Positions 13,801 to 24,033 of a stretch of DNA of 64,000 bases are shown here, one piece after another (within the stretch, counting starts at the first letter, position 1; each line of letters opens with the position of its first letter). Origin of the DNA: Heterobasidion occidentale (taxonomy: Eukaryota > Basidiomycota > Agaricomycetes > Russulales > Bondarzewiaceae); the NCBI GenBank assembly GCA_039111635.1, contig JBCAQO010000012.1, forward strand, positions 186,001 to 250,000, read 5' to 3'. Below the pieces are notes generated by a model. It saw nothing but the letters and a program-made list of their open reading frames with translations, did not search any database and had not been told where the DNA came from. A program made the position numbers and the translations under genes.

Positions 13801-13965
13801 TTATACGACGGAGGAGATGCCAATGGTGGCGGCGGCGTGAAGGGATCCGAGGACAAGGGCGATAGCGATGGAGACAGCGGTGAGAGCAAGAGTCGCGACG
13901 ATGGTATAAACGGCTACTGTGGACAGAGTGGGGTCGAAAGGGGTCATAGCCGTTTGCCTGGCCAT
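13801..13965 (-). CDS. Small single-pass membrane ORF of element A
   Basis: A 54-residue ORF starts at ATG 13965 (MARQTAMTPFDPTL) and ends at 13801. It overlaps the last 22 bases of pol in another frame. After a short polar N-terminus it is a long hydrophobic run (TVAVYTIVATLALTAVSIAI and on to the C-terminus), long enough for one or two membrane spans. Element B has the same ORF (22136-22300) with the frame kept and only conservative changes. Conservation at the protein level in two copies supports coding. Function unknown; a viroporin-like or membrane-anchor role would be a guess. Confidence 0.6.
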   Translation of the reverse strand: MARQTAMTPFDPTLSTVAVYTIVATLALTAVSIAIALVLGSLHAAATIGISSVV

Positions 13966-16900
13966 GCCAATCCTCGGTTGGTCTGCTTTTGTAGCTCCTG
14001 GTATGCTTGAGCCCGCCAATTAGAGTTGTCCGATCGTTTCTGCTGCAGCTTTGATCGAGACGAATCTATATTGGGCTTCTTTGGCTGCGCTTCTCGATCG
14101 TTGATCGCCGGTGGTGGCACTTTTGATCGAGGAACCAGGGGCGGCCTCTTTAGCTGCGTCATTCGTTTGTTGATCTCTTCCACGATCTGGGGGATAGCTA
14201 ATCCTGTAGCGAGAAGCTTCTTTCCGATCGGATGCTTCTCGAGCTTCTTTCTGATTTGATCTTCTTCGGCTACTCTGTTGAGTTCTAATTCGATCACCAG
14301 GGCCAGAATGGAGGCTTCCATTCCTTTGACTGCCCGAGGGTGCCGGCGGTAGAAGTCCTTTATGGCTTCTTGTGCGTTAGTGACGTTTGCCGCGGCTTCC
14401 CAAGAGTTGTCCGATTCCGGGTAGCCCTTCCATTTGATCAGGTACTGCAGGATCTTCCATCGTCCGAAGCGCCTAGCTCCGACGATGGCTTCGACTTCGA
14501 ATTCTTCTTGCCCTTCGATCAGGTCCGGAGCTGGTTTAGGGTAGTTCGGGCCATAGACTTCGTTTTCCTTGTAGGGCGTGAGTCGACTAGCATGGAAGAC
14601 GTCGTGAATGCGCTTCCAGCTGTTGGGCAGCTTCAGCCTGAAGTTGACATTTCCTATGGTGTCAGTGATTTCAAATGGCCCAAAGCGTTTGGGTCTCAGT
14701 TTCTCTGATGGGTGATCGGTGTGGATGTTCTTCCCATCGAGCCATACTTGATCTCCTTTCTTGAAAGGCGGCAGGTCCGTTCCAAAACGGTCGTGCTGTA
14801 TCCTCATGGCTTCGGCTGCAATTTCGAGGCTGGCTTGTGCTTCCTTCCTAGCACGTTGCAGAGCTTCGAGGCGAGCGTTGGCGGTGGGGACATTCGTGTT
14901 TCCGATGATGGCTGGGTAAGCCCGTGGTTGATATCCATGGAGAAGTTCAAATGGTGACTTCTGCGTGGCTGAGTGCTGATGGGTGTTGTGGGCATATTCC
15001 GCGTAGGGGATTAATCCAGCCCAATCGTCTTGTGAAGAGCTGCAAAATGCTCTTAGGTATTGTTCTAATTCCTGATTCATTCGTTCAGTAGCACCGTCCG
15101 TCTGCGGGTGATAGGCTGTGCTTAAAGCAGATTTGATTCCCAATTCTTTGAGCAGGGCTTGCGCTACTTTTGAAGCGAATTGAGTTCCTCTATCCGATAT
15201 GATTTTATCTGGCAGCCCATAGCGTCTCCAGGTGTTTTCTAACAAGATTTTGGCTGTTCCATCAGAGTCGGTAGTCTTCAGGCATGGGGTTATTACTGCC
15301 GTTTTGGTGAATCGATCGGTTACTACATGTAGCGAGTCGTATCCATTTGATTCTGGTAGATCTGTAATAAAATCCATGGTTATTGTTCCGAAGGGTCGAT
15401 CTGGGATTTCCGTTGGTTGTAGGGGTACCATGGTAGGATGTGTGTCGTTCTTGGTGGATTGACAGATGGCGCATCCTTCCACATATTGGTGAACTGTGTT
15501 TGATATTCCTGGCCAAGTAAATTCCTGTCCGACTAAGGCTAGAGTTCCTCTTTGTCCTGGATGTCCTGCTGCTAGATTGTCATGGTTTAATTTGATGATA
15601 TCTTGGCGAAGTTGTTCGTTCCGGGGGACATATATTTTTCCTCGGTGAAGGACCAATCCTTCTTCTTCGTTCCATTCTTGTAAACCTTTCTTCATGTTTC
15701 GAGGTCCTAAGGTTTTAATCTTGGCTAGGGTTTCTACTAGCCATTCGTCTTTCCTATTTTCTTCAATGATTCGTTTCCGAAGGTCGTCGTCTATTATGGT
15801 AATGCCTCCTCGTCCAGTTGCCCTAATGTGAAGTATTTGATGAGGGTCCCAACTGTTGTCTGTATTAATGGCATTGATTTCTGCGAAAGGTCTTTGGATC
15901 TTTTCTGTGTTCTTGAAAAGTTTGGGCTCCAGGAGTGTTTCGCCTGAATTGTCAAATTCCACCCCCTTTTTATGGTCTGGGCGCCGTGACAGACCGTCGG
16001 ATTTATTAGTGACTCCTGCCTTGTGCGTCAACTTGTAGTCGAAACGCGAGAGGTAGAGTGACCATCGTGCTTGTCGACGGTTTAGTTTCTGGCTTGAACG
16101 GAACCATTCTAGGTTCTTGTGGTCCGTCCAGACGTCTACCGGGTGGTCGGCGCCCTCCAAATAGTGTCGCCAAGCTTCAAAAGCTCGAACAACTGCTAGC
16201 AACTCTTTATCATAGATTGGGTAGTTGCGTTCTGTAGGTGAGAGTGACTTGGAAATATAAGCACATGGGTGCCATTTTCCATCTTCGCCAACTTGCGATA
16301 AAACTGCTCCGGTGGCGAAGTCGGAGGCGTCGCATTCAATGCGAAACGGATTCCTTGTGTCTGGCATAACGAGCACCGGAGATTCTGTAAATATTCGTTT
16401 TAGCGTTTGAAACGCTTCTTCGCATGCTGGTGTCCAATCCCAGGTGCGTTCTTTCTGTGTTAACTCAAATAGCGGTCGTGCTATCTTCGAGTAATCTTTG
16501 ATAAACCTGCGATAAAAGTTGCAAAAACCTAAAAACGATTGCACTTCTTTGACTTTTCCAGGGTCGGCCAGTCCATAATGCCGGCTACTTTAATCGGGTC
16601 CATTTCCAGATGTCCGTGTGATATAACATATCCGAGATAGTCGATTTTCTTTTTGTGGAAGTGGCACTTCGAGGGTTGTAGGTACAGGTCGTTGTCTTGT
16701 AGTATCTGTAAAACCTTTCGAACCGTCTTGATGTGATCGTCCATTGTTTTAGAGAATACTAAGATGTCGTCCATATAGATTGCCACTAATCCGGCGTAGA
16801 TGAGGTCTTTGAAGAGGGCGTTCATCATAGTTTGGAATGTTGCCGGTGAGTTGGTTAATCCAAAGAACATCACCAGAGGTTCGTACATCCCTAGATTGGT

Positions 16901-18459
16901 GACGAACGCGGCCAGTTTCTCGCTTCCTTCTTTCATGCGTACGTTGTTATATCCTGTATCAACATCCATTAGTGAAAAGTACACGGCTTCGGCTAGAAGG
17001 TCCAGTAATTCTTGAATAATCGGCAAAGGGTATTTGTTCTTGATCGTTATTTCATTGAGTTTGCGATAGTCCATTACTGGTCGTAGTTTCCCATTCTTTT
17101 TCTTGATGAAGAAGAATGGGGATGCCATGTGCGATTTGGATTCTCTGATGAATCCTTTCTGGAGGTTTTCATCTATGAATTTCTTGAGTTCCACTTGCTC
17201 TCCAGGGCTAAGACTGTATAGCTTGGGTTTGAGCGAGTGATCCATTCCTTCTTTGATCTCTATTTTGTGATCCCAAGGTCGAGAGAGCGGTAACTGTCCC
17301 TTTGGTCGACCTTCAAAAACCTTCCTGTAATTCCAGTATTCCTTCGGTACTATTTCTTCGAAGGATAGTTCGGGTTTTCCTTTGGCGGCTTCTTCTGCAA
17401 GTCTTTGCGAGTTGGTGTGCTTTGTTTGTTTCCCTGTCGGTGCTTTGGCAGGTTTGCTTCCTTGAGCCGGTGTGTTGGCATGTGGAAGTTCCGTGGTTTC
17501 GGCGCGATGTATATCGACGCCTTCTTCGGAGTCGTTGTACAATTCCAGTGCCTGTAATGTTCCCGTATCTAGGCATCTAACGAGGTAGACTCCATCTTCT
17601 TCAAGATCCTTGGAGGGAAGTGCCGGAAGTCCGTCACCGTCCTCCGGAACGTCTTCTTCAGCCCATGTCGGAACCTTATAATTTCTGGTTCGGGCCTTCA
17701 GACGTTCAGCATTCAACCTTCGAGTTGTGAACTCCGGACTTGTAGGTATTGTCCGCGGATGTGGTACTGTGGTGTTTCCCACTTTCCGACCTGGTACTGC
17801 TTTTCCCGGCTTTTGCACTGCTATTGAGTAGTCGCCCGTTTGCGGTACTGTTTCCATGCGCCGTATGCTTGGTTTAGGACGTCCTGGTTTTCTTGTAGCT
17901 CTTTTAGCTTTTACCGGTCCTCCTTTTATTTGGCAGGAGGGCGGGCATCTGGTAAAGTGTAGCCCGTAGGCATGCCAGTCGACTTCTGGGTTATGTTCCA
18001 ATAACCAGTCGGTTCCTAAAATGACGTCCTCTTTTCCTATTTCCGCGATATAGAATCTTGCTGATTCTGTATGCGACCCCCCTTTTTCACCTAGAACCTG
18101 TAATTTGAGGTTGGCGAATCGTGTAATGGGTCCTCCCTTGAACTCGGTGTTCTGGACCGTACTAACTGGGATAGGGGTGGGGGTTTTGTGTGTAGTGATT
18201 CGATGTGCTTCTACGAAGCGAGGGTGCATGAAGATTCCAGTGGCTCCACTGTCCACTAGTGCCTGTGTAGCAGCTTTTCTATTCTTGCCTATGAGCATTG
18301 TCTCGAGTCGGAGGGATGGTGCACCATGTGATTTCATTTCCGAAAGATACAATACATCTGGATGTCCATGCTCTTGGTCAGCATCTTTACTGGCCAGAGG
18401 AGCGTACCGATTTCCCGCAAGAATCCTACTCTCCACATCCGCTGCCGATGGGAGAGGCC
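13944..18459 (-). CDS. pol: Pol polyprotein of element A (one frame break)
   Basis: The order along the protein is aspartic protease (VDSGATGIF, near 18240), reverse transcriptase (RPVMDYRKLNEITIKNKYPL; catalytic YMDDILVFS near 16760-16790), RNase H (CDASDFATGAVLSQ; DHKNLEWF), integrase with the HHCC zinc site (HPGQRGT...CAICQ) and D,D,E core (MDFITDLP; SDRGTQFAS; GATERMNQE), a GPF module (KLRPKRFGPFEI) and a chromodomain (WKILQYLIKWKGYPESDNSW). The chromodomain places it among chromoviruses. Pol is in the -1 frame relative to gag and overlaps the gag stop, so frameshifted translation is likely. A single missing base near 16560, just after the reverse transcriptase (MDWPT), splits the frame in two; otherwise it is open. 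It ends at 13944. Confidence 0.92.
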
Positions 18460-19773
18460 TTAAAAATTCTTCGAGTCGCTAAAGGCTCGAACTTCCTCGA
18501 TTTCTTCCATGCTGAGTCCCATCATCATCTGGCAGATGTGGTTGACTCTGTTTTTTCCTTCTTCGACGTCTTCATCGTCGAATTGTCCTTCGTCCATTTC
18601 TGCTTCGCGCACTGGTCTGCGACGAGGGGGTTGGAATCTTCTCTTGGGTCGAGAAGGACAGTTGCGCGCCATGTGCCCGGGTTTCTTGCAAAAGAAGCAC
18701 TTGCCTTCTTTGGCAAGTCGATCTCTCTCCGCCGGGGTAAGCTTCTTGAAGCGAGTTCGGACAGCATCGGCCTCCATTTCCGCTGCGTCTACGTCCATAG
18801 GTTCGTATTGGGGCTCCCTATCGTGCCGTGGGGGTGCCCTCTCGTCGTAAAAGGTACGCGGAGTGTAGATTTGGAATTTTCCTTTTCGGAGGTCGTATGC
18901 TCGGTCCCTTGCGATGCGCATCCTTTCGTGTTTCTTGGCCTTCTCGACTAGTTCTTCCCATGTCCCGTCTGCAGAGGGATCTTCATAAATTCCTTTTGCC
19001 AACTCCCACTTGAGTCCTCGCAGGAAATGGGTTTTCTTGGTTTCTCCGTCTACACCAGCAAGTGCTGCGAGCTGTTCAAACAGCTGAAGGTAGGTGTTAA
19101 ATGATTCTTTTCCTTGATTGACTCGGGCCAGTTTGTCGCGAGCATCGGCTTCTTTGTTGAACTCCTCGAAGTTGGTGGCTATCTTTTTGCGGACGGATGT
19201 GAAGCCGACCGTATCTGCCCAAGTATATCTGTTCCAATCCTTCAGCGTGTTCCTGGCCTGAGTAAAGTTTCTTGCCCATATCCCTGCCGAGCCTTCCTTC
19301 ATATACGATAGAGCGTAAGCGATTTTGGCGAATTCGTTCGCATAATCCTTCTTCCTAGCCAGGAACATTAAATCGATTTCGTGGAGGAATTGCTCGGTTC
19401 GTTTTCTGTTTCCATTGAAGGTGGTGGGTTTGGCCATAGCTGGTCCCTTGGACTCATTACCTCCAGTATCTGCCGACATTGTATCGGGCGGGGGCTCTGG
19501 ATCGTCAGGTGGTTCTGGATTTCCACTTGGTGCTTCAAAATACTCCGGTTCGGGGACAAACTCCGGTGTTGGGGCTCGGAAGTCTTCTTGGGGAGTGGTT
19601 TCTTGTAAGGGGGATGCAGCGGGCGTGTTTCTTCTAGAGATTCGACTTCCACTGGCTGTTTCTCTGGGTAGAGTATGGGTATGTGCGGTCTTTGGCGAGT
19701 CACTATTGCCTATTTGTCGGTGATTCAGGCTTGTCGAAGGTCTTTCTCGCGATGTAGTCCTCGATCTTAACAA
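18460..19773 (-). CDS. gag: Gag polyprotein of element A
   Basis: An intact 437-residue Gag. The N-terminus is Ser/Thr/Pro-rich and probably disordered. The central part (about residues 110-290) is the retrotransposon Gag capsid domain, with KPTTFNGNRKRTEQFLHEID and LAALAGVDGETKKTHFLRGL. A CCHC zinc knuckle (CFFCKKPGHMARNC) follows near residue 370, then a basic stretch and an acidic tail. The start at 19773 may not be the true one; an in-frame MSADTGGNES lies about 100 residues further on, corresponding to MSTAKTPEPE of element C. Pol follows in the -1 frame. Confidence 0.9.
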   Translation of the reverse strand: MLRSRTTSRERPSTSLNHRQIGNSDSPKTAHTHTLPRETASGSRISRRNTPAASPLQETTPQEDFRAPTPEFVPEPEYFEAPSGNPEPPDDPEPPPDTMSADTGGNESKGPAMAKPTTFNGNRKRTEQFLHEIDLMFLARKKDYANEFAKIAYALSYMKEGSAGIWARNFTQARNTLKDWNRYTWADTVGFTSVRKKIATNFEEFNKEADARDKLARVNQGKESFNTYLQLFEQLAALAGVDGETKKTHFLRGLKWELAKGIYEDPSADGTWEELVEKAKKHERMRIARDRAYDLRKGKFQIYTPRTFYDERAPPRHDREPQYEPMDVDAAEMEADAVRTRFKKLTPAERDRLAKEGKCFFCKKPGHMARNCPSRPKRRFQPPRRRPVREAEMDEGQFDDEDVEEGKNRVNHICQMMMGLSMEEIEEVRAFSDSKNF

Positions 19774-20794
19774 GGTGTAGGTCGTGTGGCGTGCGGGGAC
19801 GGTCTCTCCCCCAAGCAGCGTATCGTATTCGCTCTTTCCTTGTCTTTGAAGAATCCGGTGAGGAATCCCGCGTAGTAGAAGTGTTCTTTCTTTCGTCGTA
19901 ATAAAGTTGATCCTTGTCGACGTCTTCGGGTAAATCTCCGTAGACTTCTGCTGGGTCTGTTCTTAGCCGGGAGGATATCCCGCTGCGACTTCGTCCGTTG
20001 TTCTTTATTCTTTGAAGAAGAAGGGTACTGCCTGTCTTCTTCCTGCCTGTAGTGCTTCCTGTAAGTCTGGGTCCCTTTGAATAATTTCGTTGATGGAATA
20101 TCAATTTGGTCGATGAGCTGGATGATCTCGGAGAATGTGTGTCCTGAGATGAGGGTCCGGAGATGATAAGTTTTGTGGGCGAACTCTCCTCTTCTGACAA
20201 TGAAACGATCCTTCAATTCTGTTCGGACTGGTGGGGAGTTAGGAGCTTCCAGTGTGTTTTCCTATGTTGAGGAGAAGGTCCAGTGGATGAGGATTGAGAC
20301 GTGGTCTCTGTTCTCCTTGGTCTTGACGAGTTTCCACTCTGATTCCGTCTGTGTCGATATCCTTGCGATGGTTCTTCTGAGATCGGGATAACGGCGACGG
20401 GGAAATCGTCTGGTCTTCCATCGTGTATCTCGACGCAGTTCCTTGCTCTGATGACGTCGGCCTCTCCGTTATCTGTGAGGGTGAACGGTGTCTTTGGTTC
20501 GTTGACGAAGCAAATCCGGGAAAATCTATATCCAGTTTTAAGGATGTCTATAAATATTTCGGGTGCTTGTTGTAGCCTAAGTGTGGCTATTCCTGAGTAA
20601 ACCTTTCCTGGGTTCCGGTGTCTTGCGACTTCTATAGCTCCGGGTAGTTTATTCTTCTTGAGGAGTCGCGCTACTGGGGTGGCCGTTAGGTTTACCCTGT
20701 TGGCGATTGCTAGAATGTTGTTGACGGATGAGAGAAAGAGCTGTCGCTGCTGGGGATCCAGCTTGAATAGAGTAGGGATAATGAGCTCGTTCAA
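19703..20794 (-). other. Pre-gag open region (ORF0) of element A
   Basis: Between the primer-binding site and gag, about 1.1 kb is open in two consecutive frames. The first (20213-20794, 193 codons) begins right in the primer-binding site with no ATG in frame, reading NELIIPTLFKLDPQQRQLFL. The second (19703-20200, 165 codons) is Ser-rich, then acidic and basic (DPAEVYGDLPEDVDKDQLYY) and ends inside the gag start. Together they could form one ORF of about 350 residues if a single frame break is allowed. A third overlapping frame (19767-20216) starts with ATG. Which is used is unclear, and so is the function. Confidence 0.4.
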
Positions 20795-20795
20795 G
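20783..20795 (-). promoter_or_regulatory. Primer-binding site of element A
   Basis: On the minus strand CTTGAACGAGCTC follows the 5' LTR. Its internal TGAACGAGCT is perfectly complementary to AGCTCGTTCA in the LTR, found on the minus strand at 21234-21243 and on the plus strand of LTR3 at 24417-24426. That LTR sequence lies about 30 bases downstream of a TATA-like GTAAATAG, so it would be at the 5' end of the RNA. This is the arrangement of Tf1-type self-priming. Confidence 0.65.
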
Positions 20796-21628
20796 TGTTA
20801 GGTCGGAGACCTATCACGTGCACCGATGCACGAAGGGGTCCCTAGGCTAAACCTCCACTGGTTCGTATAGTCGTAGACTCCAATGGATGAAGACGATGGA
20901 TCCGTCTTTGGGCTCTTTCGAGGAACTCGGGGTCGCTGTCCGGCTTTGTTCTCGAAGAGATTGAGAAGGTGATCTTCGAGGTCTTCTCGATGATGAGGAG
21001 GAACCGGATGATCTTCTCCTGTCCAACAGATGACACGAGGGGTGTCCAACTGAGACGCGGAAGCAGCTAACCCGGTGTAGAAGCGGATAAGTAGAGGGGG
21101 GGAGGGAAGGGAGACGAGTCCAGTGCTTCGTCAGACCGTGCAAAGAGTTCTCAGATCTGACAGAGATCACGAAGCGTGGGCTAGGAAGGTAGCCAGACGC
21201 CGGGTGCAGTGCAGAGATCGAGTGTATTACAGGTGAACGAGCTGAGCTTCCTTAGAAGCTCATCTCGGCTATTTACGTACAGAAGTGTCTAGGTCAGGAT
21301 CCAGATCTGGTCCGTGCGCTTCTCAGGTACCGAAGTCAACGATCGAGATCCGTAAGCTAGAATGCCTCATCGACCTGCCATGTAACCAAATATAGTAATC
21401 CGAATCACTAATGTCCATCCACATCTTCGATCGATCAAGAACCAGGAACGGGGGTCAGGAACCAATGTCTGTCCACATCAAGAATCAGGAACAAGAGATC
21501 AGCGTTCATGCGTTAGCATGTAAATGGTAAGGAGTCATGAAAAGCGGTCCGAGTCTGTAACAAGTCCGAAGCACTTGACCAGCCCATCCATTCACGTGCG
21601 AAGCACGTGTTAGGACGCGGTCCTAACA
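20796..21628 (-). mobile_element. LTR2, 5' LTR of element A
   Basis: 833 bases with the same termini and palindromes as LTR1. A TATA-like sequence (GTAAATAG on the minus strand) lies near 21268-21275, and the putative RNA start with the self-priming sequence at 21234-21243. Its outer edge abuts element B at 21629 with no intervening host sequence. Confidence 0.93.
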
Positions 21629-21630
21629 CT

Positions 21631-22157
21631 AGGCGCTTCGGACGATGGAAGATCCTGCAGTACCTGATCAAATGGAAGGGCTACCCGGAATCGGACAACT
21701 CTTGGGAAGCCGCGGCAAACGTCACTAACGCACAAGAAGCCATAAAGGACTTCTACCGCCGGCACCCTCGGGCGGTCAAAGGAATGGAAGCCTCCATCCT
21801 GGCCCTGGTGATCGAATTAGAACTCAACAGAGTAGCCAAAGAAGATCAAATCAGAAAGAAGCTCGAGAAGCATCCGATCGGAAAGAAGCTTCTCGCTACA
21901 GGATTAGCTATCCCCCAGATCATGGAAGAGATCAACAAACGGATGACGCAGCTAAAGAGGCCGCCCTGGTTCCTCGATCAAATGTGCCACCACCGGCGAT
22001 CAACGATCGAGAAGCGCAGCCAAAGAAGCACTTAGATTCGTCTCGATCAAAGCTGCAGCAGAAGCGATCGGACAACTCTAATTGGCGGACTCAAGCATAC
22101 CAGGAGCTACAAAAGCAGACCAACCGAGGATTGGCATGGCCAGGCAAACGACTATGA
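21631..22157 (+). pseudogene. Element B pol, chromodomain and C-terminal fragment
   Basis: The fragment encodes the chromodomain (LIKWKGYPESDNSWEAAANV) and the following helical tail found in pol of element A. A one-base deletion near 21965 shifts the frame compared with A; allowing for it, the homologous stop is at 22155-22157. It lacks every upstream pol domain. Confidence 0.75.
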
Positions 22158-22300
22158 CCCCTTTCGACCCCACTCTATCCACAGTAGCCGTTTATACCGT
22201 CGTCGCGACTCTTGCTCTCACCGCTGTCTCCATCGCCATCGCCCTTGTTCTCGGATCTGTTCACGCTGCTGCCACCATTGGCATCTCCTCCGCCGTATAA
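22136..22300 (+). CDS. Small single-pass membrane ORF of element B
   Basis: A 54-residue ORF from ATG 22136, the counterpart of 13801-13965. It reads MARQTTMTPFDPTL followed by a long hydrophobic segment (VATLALTAVSIAIALVLGSV). It overlaps the end of pol as in A. The few differences from A are conservative (I to V, A to T, L to V), and the frame and length are the same. Confidence 0.6.
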   Translation: MARQTTMTPFDPTLSTVAVYTVVATLALTAVSIAIALVLGSVHAAATIGISSAV

Positions 22301-22353
22301 AAGACACCCTGCATCGGACAGAGACATTTCTCAGCATCCCAGCTACAACTTAA

Positions 22354-24022
22354 ATGTCCCTTGCCCCCCACAACTCTTCTTACACAACTCCCCCGCTATA
22401 TTCTTAGCAACATCAGAATGTCTTCCGCTACCGCTTCCCCTCACGCCTCCAACACCTCCTCCCCCACCCCTTCCTCTGCGCACCATCTCCCCGCCTACTA
22501 CCACACCCACGCTCATTGACGACACAGACTCGGGTTACGACAGCAAGGATGACATCCCCTCGGAAGGCGTCCCGGTCGCGGATCCTCTTACAGAGTTTGT
22601 TATTCCCCGTTTCCCGGCCGAAATGCCAAACCCCCACATTGCCGTTCCTCCATTGGCTTTCGCCATTCACAACGAAAACCCTCGCCTCCGAATCCGCGCC
22701 ATACCCAACCCCCTTCACGATATCCGTCTCTACCAGGACCTGAAGACGAATAATAGCGTTTACCACCTCACACTCGCCGAGGACGAAGCCCCTATCATTC
22801 TGAACCAGCCTGGCTTGAGGAACCCCCGTGCTTTCCTTTTCTATTTACAGCAAGCAGTCTGGCGCAAGCCTATCAGGTTTTCTCTGGACCACTCAACCAG
22901 ACCCAAGCCATCCTCCTCGCCAACCTCACAGTCACCTCCTACCGCATGAAAGGATTGATCAATCTCCCCGCCATCCGCAACGACATGGTAAATTTCCGAC
23001 TGGGAGAGATCTTTACCACTAGTTCCATCCTCCTACAGGCGCACGCCATACCCGCCTGGCTCGACATACTGGCTCGGATCCGCTACAAGGAAAACACGAT
23101 CCGCTGGTTCCGATTCGCAGGACATAATGGAGCACGTCTGGAGATTGAAGAATACGTCCCTAAAGGGCTACTGCCGACCCACTCCTTCCCACTTAACAGT
23201 CGAGGGGTCCACCCCATTGCGTGCTACTGGCCTGGCGGATGTACCCCGGAGGATAACGTTAGGCCCTGGGTCATGACCAAACCGGATATACAGGAACAGG
23301 GGTTTCACCAGGTTGACGCTGAAGAACCCATGGCTGTCGATCCCCCGGTCGACACCGAACCCGAGCTCCTAGCGGCAGAACCGTTTCGGCCCACCGATGA
23401 GGAGACCGCCGAATTCATGCGGCCCACCAGTCCCCCCTACGACCCCGAACAAGTCGTCCGGGATCGCCAGGTACTTCAGCCGCTACCAGTACCACCCCCG
23501 TCACCCCCTGCTGTGTCCCCATCCCCCCCCTTACTCGGCGACGACCTCACCCATCCTGTCATTGTCGACGAAGCCTCCCCCCAGTCGCCGGACATTCCTG
23601 TCGCAACTGAAGAAGGATGGCCTGCCGACGCCAGGGACTCCGAGAACGTTTGGCCTAACCCTCCTACTCTCCCGCCTTCTCCACCCACCGACCCCTCCAC
23701 TCGTACCTGCTGGGAATGCGGACGCGCCGGCCATCTCGTCGTGGGATGTCCAATCACGGGCATTCGCCAAAGAACGGACGTTACGGCGCGCGGCTTTCTT
23801 CAAGATTACGATAGGCATCGCATGCAGTCCCGGCGCCTTCGTCTACAGATGGATAGGACGGCTGAGGAATACGGGTACCACAAGCAGGCATTAGACCATT
23901 TAATCGACACCGCTAACTGGACCGGATATCCCGCTCGAAACATCCCCACCTTCGACGAAATCCACCTGAGGAGACCTGCCCCCACCATCGGTGCACCCGC
24001 CAAACGCCGAAGACTTGTATAG
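22354..24022 (+). pseudogene. ORF3 of element B, frame-broken
   Basis: This is the same post-pol ORF as in element A. ATG at 22354 corresponds to A's first ATG but soon hits a stop; ATG 22418 corresponds to the second in-frame ATG of A. Frame breaks lie near 22470 and 22862, places that are intact in A. From 22946 the frame is open to the stop at 24020-24022 and includes RIRYKENTIRWFRFAG, a Pro-rich linker, the zinc knuckle CWECGRAGHLVVGC and the terminal KRRRLV. Comparison of A and B is the main evidence that this is a real protein. Confidence 0.75.
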
Positions 24023-24033
24023 AGAGGGGGTAG
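24020..24033 (+). promoter_or_regulatory. Polypurine tract of element B
   Basis: AGAGAGGGGGTAG directly upstream of LTR3, identical to the tract of element A. Confidence 0.8.

Larger units (their letters stand above)
11230..21628 (-). mobile_element. Ty3/gypsy chromovirus A, near-complete
   Basis: This is a 10.4-kb LTR retrotransposon in minus orientation with two 833-base LTRs (11230-12062 and 20796-21628). In transcript order it has the 5' LTR, primer-binding site, a pre-gag ORF, gag, pol (protease, reverse transcriptase, RNase H, integrase, chromodomain), a small membrane ORF, a zinc-knuckle ORF3, a polypurine tract and the 3' LTR. The LTRs differ mostly by one-base indels, with only two or three substitutions noticed, so the insertion looks young. 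The flanking 5-mers (GAAAC left, CTAGG right) do not match, so no target-site duplication is visible. It sits between element C and element B, both on the opposite strand. Confidence 0.9.
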
